A DNA stretch of 59,474 nucleotides from Verrucomicrobiales bacterium (lineage in GTDB: Bacteria > Verrucomicrobiota > Verrucomicrobiia > Limisphaerales > UBA9464). Position numbers and translations under genes: made by a program. The notes beneath the pieces are model-generated. The model saw nothing but the letters and a program-made list of their open reading frames with translations. It did not search any database and was not told the origin of the DNA. The stretch is from assembly GCA_016793645.1 (NCBI GenBank), contig JAEUHD010000131.1:1-59474 (forward strand), read 5' to 3'. Shown here in pieces: positions 24,495 to 33,061 of this stretch. Positions within the stretch are counted from its first letter, which is position 1. Every line of letters starts with the position of its first letter.

Positions 24495-25643
24495 ATGTTC
24501 GAAGCCACCCGGGCCAATCTGGACGCCCTGTCGTCCAAGCTGAGCCAGTTGCGCAAGTTCGTGGACCTCCCCGGCGCCCAGCGCCGGATTGCGGAGTATG
24601 ACGCGCAGATGGCTTCCGATTCCTTTTGGACCAATCAGGAGGCCGCCAAGAAGGTCATCGAGGAGGCCAACCTGTTGAAAAAGAAGGTGGAACCCATGGT
24701 GGGGTTCGAACGGCGGGCCGATGACCTCAGGGTTCTGCTGGATCTGGGTGAGGCCGAACCACCGGCGGGGCAGGATGCGGTGCAGAAGGAGTCGGACGCG
24801 GAGTTGGAGCAATTGAACCGGCAGGTGGACCGGTTTGAGCTGGAGATTCTTCTGACCGGTCCCCATGACCATCGAAACGCCATCTTCAGCATCCAGGCGG
24901 GCGCCGGAGGAACGGAGGCGCAGGATTGGGCGCAGATGCTGTCCCGGATGTACGAGCGGTGGTTTGAAGGCCGCGGCTGGAAGTTTGAATCCACCGACGC
25001 GCTCCCCGGCGAACAGGCCGGGTTGAAAAGCATCACCTATCGTGTCGAGGGGGAAAATGCGTATGGGTTCTGCAAGGCCGAACGCGGGGTCCACCGGTTG
25101 GTCCGGATTTCCCCGTTCGACTCGAACAAGCGCCGGCACACCAGCTTTTCAAGCGTCGACGTCATCGCGGAGATCAGCGACATCACCGAGAGCGACATCG
25201 TCATTCCCAAGAGCGAGATCCTCCGGGACACCTTCCGGTCGGGAGGCAAGGGGGGCCAGAACGTCAACAAGGTCGAGACGGCGGTCCGACTGACCCATAT
25301 TCCCACGGGCCTGGTGGCGGCGTCCCAGGCCCAGCGCAGCCAGGCTCAGAATGAAGCCACCGCCATGGCCATGCTCGTTTCCAAGCTTTATGCACTGAAG
25401 CTGGACCAGGCCAAGGGGGACATGGAGCGCTTCTACGGGGAGAAGGGCAGCGTTTCCTGGGGCAATCAGATCCGGAGCTACGTCTTCCAACCCTACCGGA
25501 TGGTCAAGGATCTCCGCACCGGGGTGCAGACGAGCAACGTGCAGGCCGTCATGGACGGGGATCTGGATCCGTACGTCAACGGATGGCTCAGGGCGGGGTG
25601 TCCGCTCAAGCGGATCCCGGGCCTCAAGGATGAGGAGGAGTGA
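24495..25643 (+). CDS. prfB: Peptide chain release factor 2
   Basis: A 382-residue class I release factor recognising UGA and UAA. The RF2 tripeptide SPF (206-208, VRISPFDSNKRRH) and the universal GGQ (253-255, SGGKGGQNVNKVETAV) are present. Unlike E. coli and most bacteria, the N-terminal coding sequence is continuous. At the place of the usual programmed +1 frameshift (residues 20-28, RKFVDLPGA) there is no in-frame TGA and no CTT-TGA-C slip site, so RF2 autoregulation by frameshifting is absent. The start codon lies 36 bp after the inverted-repeat element. The stop overlaps the next GTG (GTGA). Confidence 0.96.
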   Translation: MFEATRANLDALSSKLSQLRKFVDLPGAQRRIAEYDAQMASDSFWTNQEAAKKVIEEANLLKKKVEPMVGFERRADDLRVLLDLGEAEPPAGQDAVQKESDAELEQLNRQVDRFELEILLTGPHDHRNAIFSIQAGAGGTEAQDWAQMLSRMYERWFEGRGWKFESTDALPGEQAGLKSITYRVEGENAYGFCKAERGVHRLVRISPFDSNKRRHTSFSSVDVIAEISDITESDIVIPKSEILRDTFRSGGKGGQNVNKVETAVRLTHIPTGLVAASQAQRSQAQNEATAMAMLVSKLYALKLDQAKGDMERFYGEKGSVSWGNQIRSYVFQPYRMVKDLRTGVQTSNVQAVMDGDLDPYVNGWLRAGCPLKRIPGLKDEEE

Positions 25644-26473
25644 GCGTGAACATTCTCGAAACCATTGTTGCCCGGAAGCGTGTTGAACTGGAGCGATTGC
25701 CGTCCGGAGCGATCGGTGCCCACCAACTCCGCGATGCGATCCGGGCCCGGGGCGGCGGGATCCGGGATTTTGCCGGGGCTCTGGCCAACCCGCGTCGCGG
25801 CGACATCGGTTTGATTGCCGAGGTCAAGAAGGCGTCCCCGAGCCTGGGAGTGATCTGTCCGGATTTTGACCCGGTCCGGATCGCGCGGGCCTATGAGGAC
25901 GCCGGGGCGAGCTGCCTTTCCGTGCTGACGGATGAACCGTTTTTCCAGGGCTCCCTGGAATACCTGAAGGCGGTTCGCGACGCCGTCGGGCTCCCGTTGC
26001 TCCGCAAGGATTTCATCATCGATGAGCGGCAAATCCTGGAGGCGGTTGAGTGGGGGGCGGACGCGATCCTCCTGATCGTGGCCATTCTGACGGATGACCA
26101 GTTGATGCACTTCCATTCCCTGGCGGATGCCGCGGGACTGGCGGCCCTGGTGGAAGTGCATGATGAGCGTGAGTTGGAGCGGGCGCTCCGTTGCGGTGCG
26201 CGGCTCATCGGGGTCAACAACCGGGATCTCAAGACCTTCACCGTGGATCTGGCCACGACCGAACAGTTGGCGCGCCGGCTGTGCGATTGGATCCGCGGAT
26301 CCGGAACCCACGCTTCCCTGATGCTCGTCAGCGAGAGTGGAATCCGCTCTCGGGGGGATGTGGATCGCCTGAAGGTCTGCGGGGCGCGGGCGATCCTCGT
26401 GGGCGAATCCCTGATCAAGTCGGGACGGATTGCGGAGAAGACGGCCGAATTGTTGGGTGTGAATTCCCGGTGA
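25640..26473 (+). CDS. trpC: Indole-3-glycerol phosphate synthase
   Basis: A 277-residue TIM-barrel enzyme of tryptophan synthesis that converts CdRP to indole-3-glycerol phosphate. Motifs visible are GLIAEVKKASPSLG (catalytic Lys), PLLRKDFIIDERQI, GADAILLIVAIL, GVNNRDLKTF and LVSESGIRSRGDV with the phosphate-binding ARAILVGESLIKS. Length is normal. GTG 25640 overlaps the prfB stop (GTGA). The gene is not clustered with other trp genes; its coupling to prfB is unusual but may simply reflect compact packing. Confidence 0.95.
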   Translation: MSVNILETIVARKRVELERLPSGAIGAHQLRDAIRARGGGIRDFAGALANPRRGDIGLIAEVKKASPSLGVICPDFDPVRIARAYEDAGASCLSVLTDEPFFQGSLEYLKAVRDAVGLPLLRKDFIIDERQILEAVEWGADAILLIVAILTDDQLMHFHSLADAAGLAALVEVHDERELERALRCGARLIGVNNRDLKTFTVDLATTEQLARRLCDWIRGSGTHASLMLVSESGIRSRGDVDRLKVCGARAILVGESLIKSGRIAEKTAELLGVNSR

Positions 26474-26510
26474 CGGCGCCCGGGGCGTGGGCCAGCCTCG
26501 CGGGACCACG

Positions 26511-27998
26511 ATGAACCCGGTTCGCACCCTGATCCTGCCCGTTGCCGTTGCCCTGGGACTGCTGCGCCTCGACGCGGAGCCGCGCCCGCTGCCTCGAAGT
26601 GCTCCGGAGTCCCAGGGCGTCTCCTCGGAGGCCATTCTGGACTTCGTCAATGACGCCGACCGTTCCCTCGATTCCCTGCACAGCCTGATGATTCTGCGCC
26701 ATGGCCGGGTCATCGCGGAAGGTTGGTGGACGCCCTACGATGCCCGGACCCGGCACGAGTTGTACTCCCTCAGCAAGAGCTTCACGTCCACGGCCGTGGG
26801 GTTCGCGGTGGCCGAAGGAAAGCTCGGCGTCGACGACGAACTGACGAAACTGTTCCCGTCCGAACTGCCCGCCGAGGTTTCCTCAAACCTCCGCGCCATG
26901 CGGCTGCGGGATCTCCTCTGCATGTCCGCAGGTCACGGCGTCGAGATTGGAACCGGGCCCAATGCGATGACGACGCGGGCGTTCTTGGCGCATCCCGTGC
27001 CGTTCAAGCCCGGGACGCGGTTTCTCTACAACACGCCTGCAACATTCATGCTGTCAGCGGCGGTCCAGCGCGCCACCGGCCAGACCGCCCTGGAATACCT
27101 TCGTCCCCGGCTCCTGGATCCGTTGGGGATTGAGGATCCAACCTGGGATTCCAACGTGGAGGGAATTTCCCTCGGTGGATACGGCTTGAGCGTCCGCACC
27201 GAGGACATCGCCAAGTTGGGACAACTCTACCTGCAGAAGGGCAGGTGGGAGGGGCGCCAGATTCTTCCCGAATCCTGGGTGGATCTCGCGACGTCCCGGC
27301 AGACCTCCAATGGGAGCAACCCCAGGAGTGATTGGGAGCAGGGCTATGGGTTCCAGTTTTGGCGGTGTCGCAACGGTGCCTTCCGGGGGGACGGGGCCTT
27401 CGGCCAGTTTTGCGTGGTGATGCCGGCGCAGGATGCCGTGGTCGTCACCACCGCCGGACTCAAGGACATGCAGGCGGTCCTGGACCGCGTCTGGCAGCAC
27501 CTGCTGCCCGCCATGAAGCCAGGGCGACTGGCGCGCAATCCCAAGGCCCACGACGCGTTGACCCGCCGATTGGGATCGCTGCGGCTGCCCGCGGTCCCCG
27601 GGGAGGCCACCACACCGGAACTCTGGAAGTGGGCCGGGCGACGCTTCGTTTTTCCCCCGAATGAACAGAAGCTGGAATCCCTCGTCCTCAGGGATGCCGG
27701 ACCGGGGGGCCTGGTGTTGGAGTTGGGATTCGACGGCAGGACCGATGGGGTGTCCTGCACCTTCCAGGAGTGGCATCCGGGAAGGGTGCGGTGGGGCACG
27801 TTCCCCGAACGCGCCGTGGCCTCCTGTGGCGCCTGGACGGCGCCGGATGTCTATGAGGCGCGACTCTGCTTTCGGGAAACCCCTTATACGCTGACGCTCC
27901 GAATGAAGTTCGGGGATCACGGAGTTCACATCGAACCCGCCTTCAACGTGTTCTTTGGAGCGACGCAGCTCCCTCCTCTGACGGGGGAGATGCGGTAG
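26511..27998 (+). CDS. Class C beta-lactamase-like serine hydrolase, exported
   Basis: A 495-residue protein with an N-terminal hydrophobic signal (residues 6-20) and a beta-lactamase/transpeptidase-like domain to about residue 340. The catalytic S-x-x-K is SLSK (Ser86-Lys89) and the Y-x-N is in RFLYNTPATF. The third motif is degenerate (GDGAFGQF in place of HTG/KTG). The last 150 residues form a separate domain, probably beta-rich. Similar proteins are annotated EstB, penicillin-binding or 6-aminohexanoate-dimer hydrolase; the substrate is unknown. The ATG at 26511 is preferred to a start 8 codons upstream because it begins the signal peptide. Confidence 0.85.
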   Translation: MNPVRTLILPVAVALGLLRLDAEPRPLPRSAPESQGVSSEAILDFVNDADRSLDSLHSLMILRHGRVIAEGWWTPYDARTRHELYSLSKSFTSTAVGFAVAEGKLGVDDELTKLFPSELPAEVSSNLRAMRLRDLLCMSAGHGVEIGTGPNAMTTRAFLAHPVPFKPGTRFLYNTPATFMLSAAVQRATGQTALEYLRPRLLDPLGIEDPTWDSNVEGISLGGYGLSVRTEDIAKLGQLYLQKGRWEGRQILPESWVDLATSRQTSNGSNPRSDWEQGYGFQFWRCRNGAFRGDGAFGQFCVVMPAQDAVVVTTAGLKDMQAVLDRVWQHLLPAMKPGRLARNPKAHDALTRRLGSLRLPAVPGEATTPELWKWAGRRFVFPPNEQKLESLVLRDAGPGGLVLELGFDGRTDGVSCTFQEWHPGRVRWGTFPERAVASCGAWTAPDVYEARLCFRETPYTLTLRMKFGDHGVHIEPAFNVFFGATQLPPLTGEMR

Positions 27999-28080
27999 CA
28001 GACCCCGTGGGGGCACCGGGTGGTGGCGGTTGACGGATTGGGTTTTGGCGACACGTTGCGTCGCCAAAATTCAAAAACTC

Positions 28081-29532
28081 ATGCCCAACGTACCCATCAC
28101 GGTTGCCCACGGCGACGGCATCGGACCCGAAATCATGTCCGCCACCCTTCACATCCTGAAGGAGGCGGGAGCCCGGTTGGATATCGAGACGATTGAGATC
28201 GGGGAGAAGGTCTATTTGCGCGGCAACCCTGCGGGCATCGATTCGGCCTCGTTTGAATCACTGCGACGGACCCGGGTGTTTCTGAAGGCGCCCATCACGA
28301 CCCCGCAGGGCGGTGGATTCAAGTCCCTCAATGTGACCACGAGGAAGGCGTTCGGACTCTACGCGAATGTCCGCCCCTGCCTGAGCTACCACCCGTTCGT
28401 TGAGACCAAGCATCCGCGGATGGACGTGGTGATCGTTCGCGAAAATGAGGAGGACCTTTACGCGGGAATTGAACACCGGCAGACGGCGGATGTGATGCAA
28501 TGCCTGAAGCTGATCACGCGTCCGGGAACGGAAAAGATTGTTCGATACGCATTCGAGTACGCCCGGGCCTACGGGCGGAAAAAGGTCACGTGCTTCACGA
28601 AGGACAACATCATGAAGCTGACCGATGGACTGTTCCATGAGGTCTTTGACACGATCGGAGCCGAGTATCCGGACCTCGAAAAGGAGCACTGGATCGTGGA
28701 CATCGGCGCCGCGAAGCTCGCCGACACCCCCGAGGTGTTTGACGTGATCGTGATGCCGAACCTGTACGGGGACATCCTGAGCGACGTGGCGGCCCAGATT
28801 GCCGGTTCCGTCGGGCTCGCCGGCTCGGCCAACATTGGGGATGGCTGCGCCATGTTTGAGGCGATCCATGGGTCCGCTCCGCGCCGGGCGGGACAGAACC
28901 TGGCCAATCCTTCGGGGTTGTTTCTGGGGGCGATCCAGATGCTCATCCACATCGGGCAGTCGGACGTCGCCGAGCGTGCCCACAACGCCTGGTTGAGGAC
29001 GATCGAGGAAGGGGTTCACACCTACGACATCCACGATCCCTCGTCTTCGAAGGAGAAGGTGGGGACCCGTGAGTTTGCCGCCGCGGTGGTCGCCCGGCTT
29101 GGCAAGCGGCCGGAAGTTCTCAGGGAGGCCCGCTATGGGAATGCTCCCCGGCGTCCGCTGACCGACCGTCCGCCCTACGTGCGGCCCTCGGATCCGAAGG
29201 CCCTGGTGGGTGCCGACGTGTTCATCGAGTTCCTGGGCAGGCCTCCGGAATTGGCCGCCCGACTGCAGCCGCTGTGTGCCGACGGGCTTCGGTTGGAGAT
29301 GTTGTCCAATCGCGGCATGAAGGTCTGGCCCGGCGGCCTGGAGGAGACCTTCACCGTGGATGTGTACCGCTGTCGGTTCCAGTTGCCGGAAACCAACCCG
29401 GGCCCGCTGGCGCACCGTGCGGTAACGGCGCTTCTGGACCGCATCACGGCGTCCGGTCTTGAGTTCGTGAAACTCGAGGGACTCTACACCTTCGGGGGGA
29501 AGCCCGGGTTCAGCCGCGGACAGGGCCAGTAG
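28081..29532 (+). CDS. icd: Isocitrate dehydrogenase (Thermus-type, with C-terminal extension)
   Basis: A 483-residue decarboxylating isocitrate dehydrogenase of the TCA cycle. Features are ITVAHGDGIGPEIMSATL at the start, the substrate-binding loop with NVTTRKAFGLYANVRPC, VIVRENEEDLYAGIEH, the Lys/Asp catalytic region (KDNIMKLTDGLF, MPNLYGDILSDVAAQIAGS) and AMFEAIHGSAPRRAGQNLAN. Length and the roughly 140-residue C-terminal extension match the Thermus thermophilus type. Coenzyme choice (NADP or NAD) cannot be decided by eye. The ATG at 28081 is the conserved start, 17 codons into the open frame. Confidence 0.92.
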   Translation: MPNVPITVAHGDGIGPEIMSATLHILKEAGARLDIETIEIGEKVYLRGNPAGIDSASFESLRRTRVFLKAPITTPQGGGFKSLNVTTRKAFGLYANVRPCLSYHPFVETKHPRMDVVIVRENEEDLYAGIEHRQTADVMQCLKLITRPGTEKIVRYAFEYARAYGRKKVTCFTKDNIMKLTDGLFHEVFDTIGAEYPDLEKEHWIVDIGAAKLADTPEVFDVIVMPNLYGDILSDVAAQIAGSVGLAGSANIGDGCAMFEAIHGSAPRRAGQNLANPSGLFLGAIQMLIHIGQSDVAERAHNAWLRTIEEGVHTYDIHDPSSSKEKVGTREFAAAVVARLGKRPEVLREARYGNAPRRPLTDRPPYVRPSDPKALVGADVFIEFLGRPPELAARLQPLCADGLRLEMLSNRGMKVWPGGLEETFTVDVYRCRFQLPETNPGPLAHRAVTALLDRITASGLEFVKLEGLYTFGGKPGFSRGQGQ

Positions 29533-29563
29533 TGGCCCGGGCCTCCCCCCCGGGAGTGGCGTT

Positions 29564-29872
29564 TCAGGCGTGCAGTCGGAAAATGCGGAGGGAGAAGCGG
29601 CTTCCGTGGCGATGCCGTTCCGAGGGGCCATGCATTTTCCGGCGCCGTCCCGGAGGCCGGCCCAGGCGGCCCCGCTTCCAGGCGCCGGGACCCTTCCGGG
29701 ACTGCGCTTCCTTCCAGCGATACACCGAGGTTTCGCTCACGCCGCAGCGGCGGGCGACCTCCGCCTGGCTCAGGCCACGGGCCAGGAGCTTCATGCCCTG
29801 ACGGCGGCGCTTTTCGAGTTTCGCGAAGTCGCGGCGCGGCTTCAGGGATTTCGTCAAATAGGGACTTTTCAT
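29564..29872 (-). pseudogene. IS630-type transposase remnant (N-terminal HTH)
   Basis: A 102-codon frame whose first 60 residues match the N-terminal helix-turn-helix of IS630-family transposases: RDFAKLEKRRRQGMKLLARG, then LSQAEVARRCGVSETSVYRW and a GRLGRPP linker. The remainder is Arg/His-rich and matches nothing. The DDE catalytic domain is missing, since the icd gene ends 31 bp beyond the frame. No terminal inverted repeats were found. It lies in the convergent gap between icd and the DUF4129 gene; the rest of that gap (29873-30058) shows no gene. Confidence 0.65.
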
Positions 29873-30058
29873 GCCAGATTTGGTGCAACTCTGCGGCCAG
29901 TTTCATTTCTGCGAAACGGACTGGGGCGGAATTGGGACGGGATGGAGTTCCGGGGGCGGGATGGTTTTCCCAAGGGAACGATTGAATCCCGAACCTGGAT
30001 GCCCGGGAGGTGCCGGCGGGTTCCCGCGGGTCGGGTGGAATGCCCCGGTCGGGCCTCC

Positions 30059-31654
30059 TCAAATCCGGGAGGTCATCGAGTGCGCCGTCATGAGGGCCCA
30101 GAGCTGGCGCACGGAGTTCAATTCGTCGGATGTGGGCGGTCGCGACCCATACGCGTACCGGCTGTAGGTCTGAACGGTGGTTTGAATCGGGTGGGTGAAC
30201 TCCGGCAGGGATTGGACCACGCGGTCGGAGAACTCGATCGGGGTTTCCTCGTCCTGACGCGGGAGGCCGCATCCGGCGCACCAGGCCTGAAGGGCCTCGA
30301 ATGAGTAGGCCACGATCTCGGGCGCCGGAAGTCGACTCAGCCGGGGATCGGAAAAGGGATTTCGATAGTGCGCGAAGGGCTTTGGAATCGGGTTGTTCCC
30401 CCGGGAGGGCTTCCCCGACCGCGCGCCGGCCTGCCGGCGTCCCAACGAGAGCAGATCCCTCCAGAGTTCCCGAATCGCCTCCCAGAGGACACTTCCGTGC
30501 CGCCACAGGACCAGCAGGATACCTGTGCCCAGCAGGAGATAGGTGAACCACTTCAGGAGGCGTCCCAGGTCCGCCGGTCCGGAGGACGGGGTGGGTGTCG
30601 GCGGGTTGGAGACGGAGGACGGAGGCGGAGCCTTCGTCGAAGACGTCCGGCTGCCGGATCCCGAGGAATCGGGGGCCGTGTCGCCCTGGGTTCCCTGGGA
30701 TTTCGGCTCGGTGGCTGGTGTCCCACGGCCACTCCGGGAGGCCTTGGTCCCGGATTGGGTTCCCAGTTGCTCTGCGAGCATCGGCAGCGAGTAGGCGGCG
30801 TCCGGTCGGGGCAGGAGGAAGGCGAGAAGGAGAATTGCCACGGCCGTGAGGGTCCCCCGTTGCAGCCACGATGCGGCGATGGAGGGCGGCATTTGGACGT
30901 GTCGCTGGCGCAGATAGCGTCGGAGTCCGAGAAAACTCGTGGTGAGGAGAAGCCCAAACGCGGCAAGGAGATAGAACCACAGGCAGGTGAAGGCGACCTC
31001 GCGACGGTCCAGGTCCGCGGCCGGGAGTGCCGCCTGGCCGAATCCGAACAAGGGCAGCGCCGCCAGCGAGAAGCCGATCACCCAGACGCCGGGAGGCCGC
31101 GCAGGCCGGCGCGCCTCCGCGGGGGCGGACCCGGAAGGGAGAGCCGGCTGTTGCCGTTGCGCCTCCCTCGTGGCGAACGCGAAGTAGAGCAGGCGCCCCT
31201 TGACCGGATTTCCCGTCTCCCGGTTGCGGCCGGCACCCAGTCCTGAACTGTCGAGCAATCCCTCGCCGGTGGCGTCCTCGTCCTCGTCAATCAACGTGGA
31301 ATCCCGGACAAGTCGATCGACGCAGAACCAGGCGAGTGCCAGGAGGAGGATTCCCGCGAACGGGGGGTCGACGTACCGGATCAGGGCCAGGCTTGTGACG
31401 CCGGCGAGGGCGAATCCATAGAGGAAGCCCCGGGCGGAACCCAGTTCGACGGCAATGCGCGTGATCAGAACGCTCGCCAGTGTGAACCACCCCAGCGTCC
31501 AGCGGAGGCGTCCGCCCTGCTGGCCGTGGTAGAGCGCCTCCGCCAGAAAGAAGACCAGGCTTCCGACCAGCACCACCACGAGCGCCGGCGCCAGCGCGAT
31601 GGCGAAGTAGTCGCCAAGGGACTTGCGAAGAGGGTGTCGGCGGGGGTGCGGCAT
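30059..31654 (-). CDS. Multi-helix membrane protein with C-terminal DUF4129-like domain
   Basis: A 531-residue membrane protein. About five hydrophobic helices lie in the first 280 residues. A Ser/Thr/Pro/Gly-rich disordered linker follows (about residues 315-370, with SSGSGSRTSS and PPTPTPSSGP). Then come one more helix (LLKWFTYLLLGTGILLVLW) and a cytoplasmic C-terminal domain ending EFSDRVVQSLPEFTHPIQTT and YSRYAYGSRPPTSDELNSVR. That ending is the DUF4129 pattern seen at the C-terminus of transglutaminase-like TgpA proteins and beside MoxR/DUF58. ATG 31654 is 11 bp after the DUF58 stop. No transglutaminase domain is present. Confidence 0.78.
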   Translation of the reverse strand: MPHPRRHPLRKSLGDYFAIALAPALVVVLVGSLVFFLAEALYHGQQGGRLRWTLGWFTLASVLITRIAVELGSARGFLYGFALAGVTSLALIRYVDPPFAGILLLALAWFCVDRLVRDSTLIDEDEDATGEGLLDSSGLGAGRNRETGNPVKGRLLYFAFATREAQRQQPALPSGSAPAEARRPARPPGVWVIGFSLAALPLFGFGQAALPAADLDRREVAFTCLWFYLLAAFGLLLTTSFLGLRRYLRQRHVQMPPSIAASWLQRGTLTAVAILLLAFLLPRPDAAYSLPMLAEQLGTQSGTKASRSGRGTPATEPKSQGTQGDTAPDSSGSGSRTSSTKAPPPSSVSNPPTPTPSSGPADLGRLLKWFTYLLLGTGILLVLWRHGSVLWEAIRELWRDLLSLGRRQAGARSGKPSRGNNPIPKPFAHYRNPFSDPRLSRLPAPEIVAYSFEALQAWCAGCGLPRQDEETPIEFSDRVVQSLPEFTHPIQTTVQTYSRYAYGSRPPTSDELNSVRQLWALMTAHSMTSRI

Positions 31655-31665
31655 GGACGGATGGA

Positions 31666-33027
31666 CTACCGAACCAGCGTTTCGGAGCACAGGTGGGACA
31701 GGGAGGCGTCGTCGTGAATCCGCCGGACTTGGATGCCGGAGCCGACCAGCCATGCCGCCCAGTCCGGTCCTGCCGCCCAGGCGGGAGCCTCCCGTGAATC
31801 GAACCGGACCTGGACTGCCGTGACCCGATATCCTTGCCGGCCCAGTCCGGACAGGGCGACGGCCGTTTCCTCCGAGACATCCTGGAGGATGGCGATGACG
31901 GAGGCATTCCGGGGCAGTCGGCTCGACACCTCCGCCAGCAGGGAGGGGAAGCTCAACCCATCGGTGGGTTCCAGGCGGGCGAGGCATTGGAGAATCCGGC
32001 CGAGTTGGTCGGCGGCCCGGCGGGTTTCGACTCCCACCGGCCTCAGCCGATCACTGCCCGCCACCAGGGTCGTCCGGCTTCGGGCCTGCTCCCGGGTGCG
32101 GAAATCCCGGTTCCATCCCTCCTCACGGATCCGGTCCACGGTGTCCCGACCGTTGGAGAAGAATCCAACCGGGCTGCCCAGCTGGTGAAGGGCACTGGCG
32201 AGGGATGCCGCGGCGCTGGCGGCCAATTCGGTCCGGGCGAACTCTCCCTCGCCCGCCAAGGAGTCCCGGTGGAAGTCCAGAAGCAGCGTTGCTCCCGCCA
32301 CGACGGAGGGTTCGAACGTGCGGCTTTGGAGCCGACCCAGGCGGGCGGTCGCGCGCCAATGGATGCGGTTGTACGGATCGCCATCCTGATAGTCCCGGAT
32401 CCCCGATTGCCGGGTGGGATCCTCAAAGAGACGGTGGACCAGCCGGATCTCCCCCATCGGGCGGGACGATGCGATGTCGTAACCCTCCAAGGGGACCACC
32501 TTGGGGGGGACCTGGACAAACACGGGTTCGCCCACGACCCGGAACCCCCGGTGAAGTCCGAAGAAATCCCCCGATTCCGCCAGGATGGGACCGATCGGGT
32601 AGCAGCCCCGGGCAAGGAACTCGACCTGATACCGCAGGGTTTCCTCCTCTCCCGCCCGGAGGCGAACCAGCGAAAGCCGCGGTCCCCGCGCAACGATCCT
32701 TGCCGGTGACGCGGACAGGGCGTCGGCGGGAAGGCAGTCCTCCAGCAGCGTCCACGGAATGCTGGAGCGGGACGCATTGCGGAGGGTCACGACCACCTCG
32801 GCGGAATCCCCGATGGCGGCATCCGTACGATCACAGTCCCGGCGGACCTCCAGGCTTCCGATCCAACGCTGGACGGCAAACCACCCCAGGAGCATGACGC
32901 CGAGCAGGGCGTACATGGCATAGACGAGAAGCCCCAGGCGGAATGCGGCGCCGAGTGCCAGGAGCGCGAGGGCTCCCAGGAGCCATTTGGATCCCGGACT
33001 GGCGCGGGTGGAGCCGGAGTCCTTCAT
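31666..33027 (-). CDS. DUF58 domain protein
   Basis: A 453-residue protein with two adjacent N-terminal helices (about residues 15-50), a beta-rich region (SLEVRRDCDRTDAAIGDSAE to YQVEFLARGCYPIGPI), and the DUF58 signature IRDYQDGDPYNRIHWRATAR near residue 215. The C-terminal half has a von Willebrand A-like fold, with DFHRD in the MIDAS position. DUF58 proteins partner MoxR ATPases, and that gene is 34 bp upstream in the same operon. Its biochemical role is unknown; chaperone-assisted assembly of membrane or cell-wall complexes is the usual inference. Confidence 0.9.
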   Translation of the reverse strand: MKDSGSTRASPGSKWLLGALALLALGAAFRLGLLVYAMYALLGVMLLGWFAVQRWIGSLEVRRDCDRTDAAIGDSAEVVVTLRNASRSSIPWTLLEDCLPADALSASPARIVARGPRLSLVRLRAGEEETLRYQVEFLARGCYPIGPILAESGDFFGLHRGFRVVGEPVFVQVPPKVVPLEGYDIASSRPMGEIRLVHRLFEDPTRQSGIRDYQDGDPYNRIHWRATARLGRLQSRTFEPSVVAGATLLLDFHRDSLAGEGEFARTELAASAAASLASALHQLGSPVGFFSNGRDTVDRIREEGWNRDFRTREQARSRTTLVAGSDRLRPVGVETRRAADQLGRILQCLARLEPTDGLSFPSLLAEVSSRLPRNASVIAILQDVSEETAVALSGLGRQGYRVTAVQVRFDSREAPAWAAGPDWAAWLVGSGIQVRRIHDDASLSHLCSETLVR

Positions 33028-33061
33028 CCTCTCGTTGCAGGGGCGGTTCCGGAGAGACCGG

